The notes under the pieces were generated by a model, which saw only the letters and a program-made list of their open reading frames with translations, made no database searches and was not told where the DNA came from. This document shows, one piece after another, positions 48,384 through 56,921 of a stretch of 64,000 nucleotides of DNA. Each line of letters opens with the position of its first letter. Position 1 is the stretch's first letter. The stretch is from positions 2,763,234 through 2,827,233 of the forward strand of contig CP030886.1 of assembly GCA_006969745.1 (NCBI GenBank). Reading direction: 5' to 3'. The position numbers were made by a program, and so were the translations under genes. The stretch is from Cytophagaceae bacterium (GTDB lineage Bacteria; Bacteroidota; Bacteroidia; Cytophagales; Cyclobacteriaceae).

Positions 48384-49210
48384 TGAAAGAATTAAAAGAG
48401 CTAAACAAAAAATACCCCAACAAGACTGCCTTCATTACCGGTGCCGGTTCAGGTCTTGGGGCAGCGTTCTCAAAGCTGCTTGCAGCAAATGGGTGGACTT
48501 TACACCTTTCAGACATTAATATGGGTTCGTTAGAAAGCCTGAAGCTTACCTTGAACAGCGAAAAAATTCATACCTATCAGCTCGATGTTGGTGATAAGCT
48601 AGCCTATGGAAATCTCGCAGACGATCTTCGCAAAAATGGAGCAAAGCTGAACCTGCTTATTAATAATGCAGGAATTGGAGACGGAGAGTTGTTTCAGGAT
48701 TATAAAATAGATCAATGGGAACGAATGATCCGAATCAACTTACTCGGCACGTATTACGGTACACATTATCTTCTCCCGCTTATCGAATCACAAAAGGGTA
48801 TGATCGTGAATATTGGGAGCGCGGCTGGTTTTATGAATGCTCCCGGTATGTCCGCGTACAATGCTGCAAAAGCGGCAGTTTTTGCGCTGGCTGAAACCTT
48901 GCATCACGAGCTAAAATCCAAAGGAGTACATGTAAGTGTGGTTACACCGACCTTCTTCAAAACCAATATCATGAGTGAGGCTAGCGGCTCACAGCAATTT
49001 GTCGAATTTGCTCAAAAGCAAATGAAATACTCCACCACCAACGCGGAAGAAATGGCTCAAGTTATTTTAGAAAAATCTGCTGCCGGAAAGTTTCACATAG
49101 TTCATCCAAAAGAAGCCAGAAGAGCTTTTTTCATCAAAAAATGGTTCCCAAAGCTTGTAGCAAAGCAGTTTGACAAGATGATGGTGAAGTTTTCAAGAGC
49201 TTCCAATTAA
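48383..49210 (+). CDS. Short-chain dehydrogenase/reductase (second)
   Basis: 275 aa. NAD(P) motif AFITGAGSGLGAAFSKLL, LLINNAGIGDGEL, catalytic Ser in NIGSAAGFMNAP, Tyr-Lys YNAAKAAVFALAETLHHE. The C terminus (FFIKKWFPKLVAKQFDK) is basic. Belongs to the classical SDRs; keto-acid or hydroxyacyl substrate guessed from context. Final gene of the run, sharing one base with the phosphatase stop. Confidence 0.88.
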   Translation: MKELKELNKKYPNKTAFITGAGSGLGAAFSKLLAANGWTLHLSDINMGSLESLKLTLNSEKIHTYQLDVGDKLAYGNLADDLRKNGAKLNLLINNAGIGDGELFQDYKIDQWERMIRINLLGTYYGTHYLLPLIESQKGMIVNIGSAAGFMNAPGMSAYNAAKAAVFALAETLHHELKSKGVHVSVVTPTFFKTNIMSEASGSQQFVEFAQKQMKYSTTNAEEMAQVILEKSAAGKFHIVHPKEARRAFFIKKWFPKLVAKQFDKMMVKFSRASN

Positions 49211-49312
49211 TCTGAACATTAACTTCAGAAAAGCTTCATAAATTCATGTAGAAATCTTTCAGTAAATCGTAAGTCTTTTTCGTCAATTCAGGAAACTAAA
49301 ATGAAATTGACT

Positions 49313-50353
49313 ATGAAAAAGCACAATTACCGATTAATCATTCTGACATTATTTCTTCCGTTTCTCTATGCGGGAAGCATCAATGCACAGGATATTGACC
49401 TGTCCAACCAGTTTCAAATCAATAAGGATTTTTCCTACCTGAATTTCAGCACTACCATTGCCGGTCATCCGGTCATCCGAGGTTCTGTGAAATCTTACCA
49501 GGCTACGATGTACTATGACCCGGAAAACATTGAGAATTCATCTGCGACTATTCGTATAGCCACCGATGGATTTACTACGGCACATGATAAAAGAGATGAG
49601 TTTTTAAATGGAGAGGCGTTTCTCTCGACTGAAAAATTTCCGGCTATATGGTTTCAAGGTTCTGAGGTTACTCTGACTGATGATGGATTTGACCTTAGTG
49701 GAAATATTATCATCAAGGAGATCGTGAAACCTGTGACTGTTCATATTGAAAAGCCAACAATCATGCGTAGAGCAATGAATAACCTTGACCTTATGATTGT
49801 GAAAGGATACTTAACCCTTAATCGCAAGGATTTTGAGCTCGGGACAACTGGTCCATTTGCCTCCAATCCAATGTTTGGAGAAGAAATTCGGGTAGATTTC
49901 ACCTTCTCAGGATTTAGCTATACCATCGATTACCTGAAAGCAAGCTATGTTGGGGTCTTTGATGGACGTGAAAATCCAGTCGGATTGGTTTATCAGGAAG
50001 TAAAAGAAAATGGGGTGAAAAAAGGAATGAAGTTGATGGAGTCACTTGCTAAGCAAAAAGAATACAAGCAAGACAATTGGCTAAGCCACCTTGCCAACAT
50101 TGGCTGGATACTAATGGTAGATGGAATGGGAAAAGAATCATTACCATTTTACGAGAAAGCATTGGAATATAAATCTGATCATATGGTTTCCAACCTTAGA
50201 CTGGGTGATGCTTATACCATAGCAGGCGAATTTGAAAAAGCCCTTCAGCATTTCAAAAATGAACGGGCACTCCAGGAACGCGCCAAATTCACCCATATCC
50301 CTCACATGATAATGGCCTTAGGAGGAGATTTTCAGTTGAAAGACATGAAGTAG
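49313..50353 (+). CDS. Secreted YceI-like protein with C-terminal TPR
   Basis: 346 aa from ATG 49313 (an ATG at 49301 adds four residues). Signal peptide ~1-25. Residues ~30-205 match the YceI lipocalin-like fold: FQINKDFSYLNFSTTIAGH, DKRDEFLNGEAFLSTEKFP, GNIIIKEIVKPV and GSTxLNRKDFELG-like. Residues ~220-345 are helical with TPR features (GKESLPFYEKALEYKSDHM, SNLRLGDAYTIAGEFEKAL). YceI proteins bind isoprenoids or other lipids; the TPR addition is unusual. Five bp before a beta-lactamase-fold lipoprotein gene. Confidence 0.82.
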   Translation: MKKHNYRLIILTLFLPFLYAGSINAQDIDLSNQFQINKDFSYLNFSTTIAGHPVIRGSVKSYQATMYYDPENIENSSATIRIATDGFTTAHDKRDEFLNGEAFLSTEKFPAIWFQGSEVTLTDDGFDLSGNIIIKEIVKPVTVHIEKPTIMRRAMNNLDLMIVKGYLTLNRKDFELGTTGPFASNPMFGEEIRVDFTFSGFSYTIDYLKASYVGVFDGRENPVGLVYQEVKENGVKKGMKLMESLAKQKEYKQDNWLSHLANIGWILMVDGMGKESLPFYEKALEYKSDHMVSNLRLGDAYTIAGEFEKALQHFKNERALQERAKFTHIPHMIMALGGDFQLKDMK

Positions 50354-50358
50354 GAAAG

Positions 50359-51402
50359 ATGAAATACAAAACTCAAAATACAAGGCAAGTCAAAGTGTCT
50401 TTGCTACTCGCAATTGTGTTTGGATTTTTCCAGGGTTGTGGACAGGAGCGACCGGAACTAGTCGCTCCATCCAGCCTGGATGAAGTCTATGCAGTGGCTG
50501 ATGGATCAGACAATATCCGCAGTTTTATCCTGATGCGCCAGGGGAAAATTTTGAAGGAAAAATACTATGACTCGTACAAGCGCGACAGCCTGGACCATCT
50601 TCGCTCAGCAACAAAAAGTATCATGGCCAATCTCATAGGTATTGCCATTGATAAAAAGCTAATTGGAAGTGTAGAGGATCTAATTGGGGATTATATGGAC
50701 GTACCCGATGATAAAAAAGATGTGCGGATCAAACATTTATTGGGCATGACAAGCGGGTTTAAGTGGGATGAAGGGCCGGGATACAACGATAATAATCGAA
50801 TGGTGAAGTCAGGAAACCCGTATCAGTTTATGATGGATCTACCATTTCAAACAGAAACCGGCAGCAAATGGAATTATAGTACCGGAGATATTCATTTATT
50901 GTCAGTAGTTCTCACGGAAGCAAGTGGTATGAGCACACAGGATTTTGCTAAAGAGCACCTTTTTGAACCACTGGGCATTACAAATTGGGAATGGCAAAAA
51001 TTTGGAGATGGTTACTATTCAGGTGGTTCAAGATTGCAATTGAAACCACGTGATATGTTGAAATTTGGAAAGCTTATGGCTGATCGTGGTGTATACAAAG
51101 GGCAGCGTATTCATTCTGTTGAGATTCAAAATTTGCTAACAGATGTTCACACTGTTTTTGAAGATACCACGGGTGCCAAAGCAGGGTATGGATATGGCTG
51201 GTGGACAGCAAGTATTGATGGTGATCGTATTTTTATGGCGAGTGGATATGGAGGTCAAAGCATCATCGTAGCTCCAAAAGTAGGAATGGTCCTGGTGACT
51301 ACTTTCAATTGGCGAATTGGCTCTGATCTTGCCGGAGAGCAACAGCAACTTGCACAAAATATGGGTAAGATGGCTTGGTTGTGGATGCGAGAAAATGAAT
51401 AG
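50359..51402 (+). CDS. Beta-lactamase-fold serine hydrolase lipoprotein
   Basis: 347 aa. Lipobox FQGC (Cys27). Active-site SxxK in LRSATKSIM (Ser83, Lys86), YST in WNYSTGD (Tyr173), and the ASGYGGQSI strand in the place of the KTG. Family members are esterases or peptidases of the class C beta-lactamase/DD-peptidase fold; not a resistance enzyme by evidence here. It follows the YceI gene closely. It converges on the propeller regulator gene with a 2-bp gap. Confidence 0.87.
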   Translation: MKYKTQNTRQVKVSLLLAIVFGFFQGCGQERPELVAPSSLDEVYAVADGSDNIRSFILMRQGKILKEKYYDSYKRDSLDHLRSATKSIMANLIGIAIDKKLIGSVEDLIGDYMDVPDDKKDVRIKHLLGMTSGFKWDEGPGYNDNNRMVKSGNPYQFMMDLPFQTETGSKWNYSTGDIHLLSVVLTEASGMSTQDFAKEHLFEPLGITNWEWQKFGDGYYSGGSRLQLKPRDMLKFGKLMADRGVYKGQRIHSVEIQNLLTDVHTVFEDTTGAKAGYGYGWWTASIDGDRIFMASGYGGQSIIVAPKVGMVLVTTFNWRIGSDLAGEQQQLAQNMGKMAWLWMRENE

Positions 51403-51404
51403 CG

Positions 51405-53456
51405 TTAATTCACTTGCTCTTCAAGCAACATTATGTCCGCATCGTGCGAATCAATTTGTGAGAAGAGCAGGTGTCTTTTGTTTGCAGAAATGCTCAGAGA
51501 TTTTCCCATTCGCGGAATACGTTTTAGCGGCTGATAGATGACCGTAGATTCATTGGTGTCAAGATTGTACAGTTCGAATCGCTTGTTTGCTGCATTTAAG
51601 TAATAAATGCCTTCATCAGCAACCGTGAAAGCACCCCAATGCATGGGATGAAAAGCTTCAATTCGTAAAGCTTCTGTTGATGAGCTAAGGTCAAATTCCC
51701 ATATCCCGGGTTGATCTTTCTTCACGAAATAGATCTTCTGTTGAAAGTACCTAGGTGCATATCCTGATTCGATAATTACCTCTCTATTGCCATCCACTAG
51801 ATCTAATTGAGCAATCTGCCAGCTACCACTTTCATTGGTGCTGAAGTAGATCTTGCCATTTTCTCCGTACTCTGGTGTATGCTCGTCTGCTTCGGAGGAG
51901 GTCAGGTTGACAGGGATGCCTCCCTTGGCATCCACACTATAGATGTCACTCTGACCGTCGACGAATCCTTGAAAAAGGATTGACGCTGCATTTCCAGACC
52001 AGGATGGCGATGTGAGGTAAGAACCTGAAAATTGTGTTATGGGAATTTCATTTCTTCCATCGACATCAGCAACCCAGATTTCATATGAGCCATTTTTTTT
52101 CATTGTGAAGCAGACTTGAGATCCGTCTGGCGAAAAGGTTGGATTGAGGTTGAGCTCGCTGCTGCCGTACCAGATACTAGCGGTCAGGTTGTCAATGTCA
52201 AATTGCCAAATATTCACATTGTCTTTCATTTTAGCATAAATGTGGCGTCCTGTCGAAGCTACCCTTGGCATCACCATCTGATAATCACCGGCTCGTATCA
52301 CTGTCGATTTCCCACTCGTAACATCTACATTCCAAAGTTTGTATAATCCGGATCTATTACTTCCATATACGATATGGGAGCCATCTTTAGACCAGTCGAA
52401 TCCATTAATCGATTGGGGAATGGTTGTGAGCTGAGAAAGAACACCGGTCTCCAAATCTTTTTGATATAAATACATACTGGCGGGATTTTTTTCTCTGATA
52501 AATGCAATCCGCTTGTTATCTGGAGAGAAGCGCGGATTCAAGTCGCCGTTGTATCCCGGTACACTCCCTGTAAGCTTTTCAAAGTCCCCGGTTTCAAGAG
52601 AGATTTTCAGAATGTTCAAAGGCTTTTGTTTGTCTTCACGTTGGTTGAAGAGCAGCCATTTTCCATCTGACGATACGTCAAAGTCACCGCGACTATAAGC
52701 AGGTGCCTGGACAACCCTTACTTCATTACCACCAACGATCGCTTTTTTGTAAATATTAGCTTCTCCTTGCTCATACCGGATATAGTACAGGAAATTGCCA
52801 TCTGCAGACCATACAGGTCTCAGCTCAGCAGCGTCGTTACTGGTAATTCTCAAAGCACTTTCTGAGCCTATTGGTTGGGCATAAACATCCCAATTTCCGT
52901 TATCGCGATTGGATGCAAATGCTACCATTCGGCCATCAGATGAAATGGCAGGCCAATATTCAGTTGCATTAGAGTTTGCAATAGAATTAGGTTCGTAGGT
53001 GAGTGGAGGTGGCTCAGGGCTAAATGCCTCCAGAAACACAAAAGCGCCAAAACTGATGATAAGTATGAATCCGAGAACGAAGACAGTTGGCTTTCTAGGC
53101 AGCTTCAAGGTAAAAAAATCAATGGGCTTCTGTTGAGATGCTTTTTTTACTGAAGCCAGTAATCGATATCCCGTCTTGCTTATCGTTTCAATATAAATAG
53201 GATTCGACGGGTCGTCACCAAGTACTTTTCGCAGTGATGAAATAGCTCGTGTGAATACATTTTCCGTCACTACTACATCCGCCCAAATTGAATTTTTGAG
53301 TTCTTCTTTAGTGACAATTTCTCCCGATTTCAAAGCCAGCAGGTTTAAAACCTCCATTAGTTGAGGCTCTACCTTTTTAACAACATTTTTTTTAGAAATG
53401 CGATTAAGCGATGGCTCAATTAGCCATTCCCCAACATAATATGCATCAGAAGCCAT
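51405..53456 (-). CDS. Membrane-bound winged-helix regulator with TolB-like propeller
   Basis: 683 aa. N-terminal OmpR/ToxR-type DNA-binding domain (VEPQLMEVLNLLALKSGEIV, ENVFTRAISSLRKVLGDD, YIETISKTGYRLLA). One membrane helix ~128-148 (VFVLGFILIISFGAFVFL) follows. The periplasmic part is built of PD40/WD40-like blades: YWPAISSDGRMVAFASNRDN, LRPVWSADGNFLYYIRY, LNPRFSPDNKRIAF, LNPTFSPDGSQVCF and related. A one-component transmembrane regulator, like CadC/ToxR, with a propeller sensor. Signal unknown. Confidence 0.9.
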   Translation of the reverse strand: MASDAYYVGEWLIEPSLNRISKKNVVKKVEPQLMEVLNLLALKSGEIVTKEELKNSIWADVVVTENVFTRAISSLRKVLGDDPSNPIYIETISKTGYRLLASVKKASQQKPIDFFTLKLPRKPTVFVLGFILIISFGAFVFLEAFSPEPPPLTYEPNSIANSNATEYWPAISSDGRMVAFASNRDNGNWDVYAQPIGSESALRITSNDAAELRPVWSADGNFLYYIRYEQGEANIYKKAIVGGNEVRVVQAPAYSRGDFDVSSDGKWLLFNQREDKQKPLNILKISLETGDFEKLTGSVPGYNGDLNPRFSPDNKRIAFIREKNPASMYLYQKDLETGVLSQLTTIPQSINGFDWSKDGSHIVYGSNRSGLYKLWNVDVTSGKSTVIRAGDYQMVMPRVASTGRHIYAKMKDNVNIWQFDIDNLTASIWYGSSELNLNPTFSPDGSQVCFTMKKNGSYEIWVADVDGRNEIPITQFSGSYLTSPSWSGNAASILFQGFVDGQSDIYSVDAKGGIPVNLTSSEADEHTPEYGENGKIYFSTNESGSWQIAQLDLVDGNREVIIESGYAPRYFQQKIYFVKKDQPGIWEFDLSSSTEALRIEAFHPMHWGAFTVADEGIYYLNAANKRFELYNLDTNESTVIYQPLKRIPRMGKSLSISANKRHLLFSQIDSHDADIMLLEEQVN

Positions 53457-53544
53457 GTACTAATATACGGATGGCGAAATTATTGAGATAGCAATATCAC
53501 AGTACAGTTCCTGAAATTTTCATGAAGAAATGGTGAAGTGCTGG

Positions 53545-54684
53545 TTATTCTGTGAAGGAATGAGTCAGACTGTAACAGTCGAACATCTTAACATCAGGTT
53601 GTACCAGATAATTGAAGCTATTCCAGAAATTAAGATCTTCGTCGAAAGAGCGACCGATCGCAATGTCTTGGATAGGTTTTTCTATCACCTTGGGGCTTTC
53701 AATTTCAATATTAATGGAGTTCAAAATAGATAAATCTCCGCTACTCCACGTCCTTTTGTTTTTGAGGTTGGTGTAGGTGTAATGGTTGTAATTATAGGAG
53801 GTGCTTAAAAAATATTTTCCATTATACCTTTTGAAGGTCTGGATAAGCCTATGTCCATAAGGGTAAAGTTCAATGTCTTTCTTTTTGATTAGAGATTTTT
53901 TCCGACTTACACATATTTCATATTTAACTATTGCATAGTCGGATGTGTTGATGTAAATCTTACCAGAAGCAGCTTCAGGGGCAGGATAGCCATACCCCAC
54001 AGTGGAAGCGTTAGGAGATTTACAATCAAACCCAATTTCATACACAAGCTGATCTTCAAAATTTACTACTCCCAATAGTTCCAGTTCATAAAAATTGGTA
54101 CGATGAAGGACATTTGCTTTATCAAAAATTATATTGTGACCTAATGACTTCCACAATGACCCAACACCATACCATCTATCTTTTGATGGATTGCCCGTAG
54201 TATTTCTCATATGTATGATGTCACCGTAAAAATGACTAGCTACACTATTGGAACTCTTGTAGCCATTCTCTCCATAAACCATTACTGCTGCCTCCTCATT
54301 GAAAGAAATCGAATCATTATTCAGAAAAGTTGTCGAGCTGAAATAGAATTCCTGATTTAGTGGCTTTTGATAGTAATTATCATCACGATGATTTTGAGCC
54401 AGTCTTATAATGTCCTTTGCTGTCAAAGGTTTATCAGTAATAATTATTTCCTGCAATAAATAGCGCTTTGGCTTAAGTGAAACGACCAGATCATTGGCAA
54501 CTGCTCCGTCTAAGGATATGGTGTCATTTTCATAACCGATACTAGAGAAAATCAATTTTTGCTGTTTTTCAATAGCGCTATTGTAGACAAAGGATCCAAT
54601 TTCATTTGAAGTTGTGCCTTTGGCAGTTCCTTCCAGACTAATATTAACAAATGGGATTCGCTCACCGCTTTCGGAATCTACCAC
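53545..54684 (-). CDS. Carboxypeptidase-regulatory-like domain protein, reached by -1 frameshift
   Basis: 379 aa from GTG 54684, but the domain reads IYGIVVDSESGERIPFVNI, so the natural reading begins inside the preceding gene. N-terminal ~80 residues form a CarboxypepD_reg-like beta-sandwich (TSNEIGSFVY, IGYENDTISL, VVSLKPKRYLLQEIIITDK). Residues ~100-379 form a beta-rich domain with aromatic repeats, outer-membrane-like. No signal peptide of its own, which is unusual for this family. It is most likely the C-terminal part of a single protein with the erythromycin-esterase-like gene upstream. Confidence 0.75.
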   Translation of the reverse strand: MVDSESGERIPFVNISLEGTAKGTTSNEIGSFVYNSAIEKQQKLIFSSIGYENDTISLDGAVANDLVVSLKPKRYLLQEIIITDKPLTAKDIIRLAQNHRDDNYYQKPLNQEFYFSSTTFLNNDSISFNEEAAVMVYGENGYKSSNSVASHFYGDIIHMRNTTGNPSKDRWYGVGSLWKSLGHNIIFDKANVLHRTNFYELELLGVVNFEDQLVYEIGFDCKSPNASTVGYGYPAPEAASGKIYINTSDYAIVKYEICVSRKKSLIKKKDIELYPYGHRLIQTFKRYNGKYFLSTSYNYNHYTYTNLKNKRTWSSGDLSILNSINIEIESPKVIEKPIQDIAIGRSFDEDLNFWNSFNYLVQPDVKMFDCYSLTHSFTE

Positions 54685-54705
54685 GATTCCATAAATTCCT
54701 TTTTT
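54673..54705 (-). promoter_or_regulatory. Possible programmed -1 frameshift site (A AAA AAG heptamer plus hairpin)
   Basis: In the zero frame of the esterase-like gene, GCA AAA AAG GAA contains the slippery heptamer A AAA AAG (54705-54699), the same heptamer as in dnaX. Eight bases later GGAATC / GATTCC forms a 6-bp stem with a 6-base loop (54690-54673). A -1 shift here opens the frame of the downstream domain. The zero frame stops at TAG (54680-54678), inside the hairpin. A simple loss of one A in the tract would explain it as well. Confidence 0.5.
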
Positions 54706-56024
54706 GCTGATTTAATTTTAGTTACGCGATCATAACTGATAGGTGTAGGCGGATACGCAGTTTTTATAAAGAAGAGCCCGTCAAAAATTGACCTCCATTG
54801 GGCAAAAATTGGCAAATTGCCAAGGACTGAAGAATAGAACCAATCATCCTTGCCTTCATTTTTACTGTAGTCAACAAAGGCAAAATCTATATCCTTTAGT
54901 TGAATTTCAATGCTTCCACCAGGAGGTTCTGGCAACTTATAAGATTCGTTCCCGATTTGGCCATAGGAACCTTTGTAGGAGCTAAATGCTGCGCTGTAGA
55001 GATTTTCACCGAGTTCTTTTTTTAAAATTTTACCCATTGGAATTGCATCTTTCAGGGCATTCGATAAGTCAAACCGATCTTGACTATTTGTTTCTTTGGA
55101 CATTGAGTCTATAAACTGCTCCGTGAGGCTTGTTGTCTGAAATTTTGTTACCTCGTTGGAAAAGTGATAGGAGGCTCCAATCCCGACTATTTTTTTCTTT
55201 GGATAAAGTCTGGTAAGGAACAAGAAATTTTCTGCCATCTGAAAATCTCTTGGGTTTTGAACAGCGTATTCAATCCCCATTCTCTCACCTAATTCATACC
55301 TGAATCCATGAACCCAACTCTTAAAACTTTGTGCCATTATGAGATGATGTTCAGTTGGGTTCTTCGCAGAAAGCTGGTCCAGAGAAAATTGAATTTTTTG
55401 AGTAAGATCAAAAAAGCTGACAGAATCCACACGCCCTTCCAACAACAAATCTGCACCTTGCTCGATAGCTTCAGTTAGGGTGCTGAGTTCTTTTTTATTT
55501 ATAGCACTAGCTAATAGCGCCTCAATGTCAGCTAAAAACTCAAACTTGTAAAAATCATTGCGTATAAAATCAAATCCTGCTATTTGAAGTGGGTTATCTG
55601 AACGGAGAGTTGATTGAACATACTTGAAAAGCTCATTGTTTTCCTTAGTAGCTGACCAAATAGAAAGAATACTTTTGTTGAATGGATTCGGAGATGTCTT
55701 TTCTCCACTTTTAACCTTATTAAAAGCATGGTAATTATCATACATGCCACTCTCAAAAGCAACGATCTCAAATCCCATTTCCTGGTGAAGAAATTTGATG
55801 AGCCTTACCCTGGCTTCAAAGGTTGCTCCTTCTCCGTGGCTTTGCTCACCAAGTAGAATATACTTTGTATTTCCCCATATTTCCTTTAACGGCATAAGGT
55901 CTGAGAAATCAGTCTGTTCAGAGTTAATGGTTTTAAATATCAAAGTATCATTCTGAGTTGGAGTAATCTGAGCATTAAGCCCTGCGCAACATATTAATGC
56001 TAAAGCAAGAAGCAAGATTTTCAT
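54678..56024 (-). CDS. Erythromycin-esterase-family secreted protein
   Basis: 448 aa from ATG 56024, chosen because MKILLLALALICCAGLNAQ is a good signal peptide. Erythromycin-esterase/EreA fold: KYILLGEQSHGEGATFEARV with the active His (~63) and MGFEIVAFESGMYD with the Glu (~91). The family hydrolyses macrocyclic lactones but most members have unknown substrates; resistance is not implied. Ends with TAG at 54678-54680, in the middle of a slippery-site/hairpin signal that leads into the next domain. Confidence 0.85.
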   Translation of the reverse strand: MKILLLALALICCAGLNAQITPTQNDTLIFKTINSEQTDFSDLMPLKEIWGNTKYILLGEQSHGEGATFEARVRLIKFLHQEMGFEIVAFESGMYDNYHAFNKVKSGEKTSPNPFNKSILSIWSATKENNELFKYVQSTLRSDNPLQIAGFDFIRNDFYKFEFLADIEALLASAINKKELSTLTEAIEQGADLLLEGRVDSVSFFDLTQKIQFSLDQLSAKNPTEHHLIMAQSFKSWVHGFRYELGERMGIEYAVQNPRDFQMAENFLFLTRLYPKKKIVGIGASYHFSNEVTKFQTTSLTEQFIDSMSKETNSQDRFDLSNALKDAIPMGKILKKELGENLYSAAFSSYKGSYGQIGNESYKLPEPPGGSIEIQLKDIDFAFVDYSKNEGKDDWFYSSVLGNLPIFAQWRSIFDGLFFIKTAYPPTPISYDRVTKIKSAKKEFMESW

Positions 56025-56079
56025 GAATAAGACCAATTGGCTTCCAATTTATAAATATTCAGTCTGCTTTAAAGAAACT

Positions 56080-56868
56080 TTATCTTTTCACTTCCTGCAT
56101 TTTTCGTATTTGACTCAATACCATTTTTTTAGGTGTGAGAGGGAGAAAGGCCATCATCAGTTTTTGAGAGAACTTCAAACCGGAGATTTTATCCAATTTC
56201 CCACCTAGCATTGCATCATAACCATCTTGCGCTACACCTCTGGCACTTGCAGTATTGGTGAATAAATCAGTTTTATCCATCCCTGATACCTTACCAAAGT
56301 CCGTATCAGTGGCGCCTGGCATTAGATTCGAGACTGTCACCTTTGTATTATTTAGCTCTTCCATAAGCGCATTGCTGAATGAAGTGACGTAAGCTTTGGT
56401 GGCGTAGTATACTGCCTGAAGTGGCCCGGGAAGTAAACTAGCAGTAGAAGAAACATTGAGAATCCTACCCTCGTTTCGGGCAACAAAATCCTGTAGAAAA
56501 TGATGAGTAAGAGCGGTAAGAGCCGAAATATTCAAATTGATCATGTTTAGATCGTCTTGAAGATTTCTTTCGTGGAATTTACCCACGCCCCCAAATCCCG
56601 CATTGTTTATCAGATAGTCTATTTCTATATTATTGCTTTTTACCTCATCGTATATTTCCTTCGATGCATGTGGCTCAGATAAGTCCTTCGCTATTACATA
56701 GACAGACACACCATGAGCCTTCTCCAACTCTGCTTTCAATTCTTTGAGCTTATCAGTGCTTCGGGCTACTATTACTAAGTCGCCACCTCGCTCTGCATGT
56801 ATCTGTGCAAATTCTTTTCCGATTCCTGATGATGCGCCTGTTATAAGGGCTGTTTTTTTCGTGTTCAT
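56080..56868 (-). CDS. Short-chain dehydrogenase/reductase under TetR control
   Basis: 262 aa. NAD(P) motif ALITGASSGIGKEFAQIHA, LINNAGFGGVGK, Ser in NVSSTASLLPG, Tyr-Lys YYATKAYVTSFS. The C-terminal basic tail (KMVLSQIRKMQEVKR) is common in this DltE-like group. Downstream of the TetR gene with 53 bp between, which hold a perfect palindrome equal to the one at the TetR promoter. Confidence 0.9.
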   Translation of the reverse strand: MNTKKTALITGASSGIGKEFAQIHAERGGDLVIVARSTDKLKELKAELEKAHGVSVYVIAKDLSEPHASKEIYDEVKSNNIEIDYLINNAGFGGVGKFHERNLQDDLNMINLNISALTALTHHFLQDFVARNEGRILNVSSTASLLPGPLQAVYYATKAYVTSFSNALMEELNNTKVTVSNLMPGATDTDFGKVSGMDKTDLFTNTASARGVAQDGYDAMLGGKLDKISGLKFSQKLMMAFLPLTPKKMVLSQIRKMQEVKR

Positions 56869-56884
56869 GAGCTTTTTCGTTTAT

Positions 56885-56906
56885 AATAAGTGAGTAATCA
56901 CTTATT
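56885..56906. promoter_or_regulatory. TetR operator 1, palindrome before the SDR gene
   Basis: AATAAGTGA-GTAA-TCACTTATT is a perfect 9-bp inverted repeat around 4 bases. The core AAGTGAGTAATCACTT is identical to the site at 57452-57467. It lies 17 bp upstream of the SDR start. Confidence 0.8.
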
Positions 56907-56921
56907 TATGGTTTAAAAAAA

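Noticed and set aside
54678-56024. Macrolide-resistance gene
   Set aside because: Erythromycin-esterase fold only; secreted, chromosomal, no mobile context, and most family members have other substrates.
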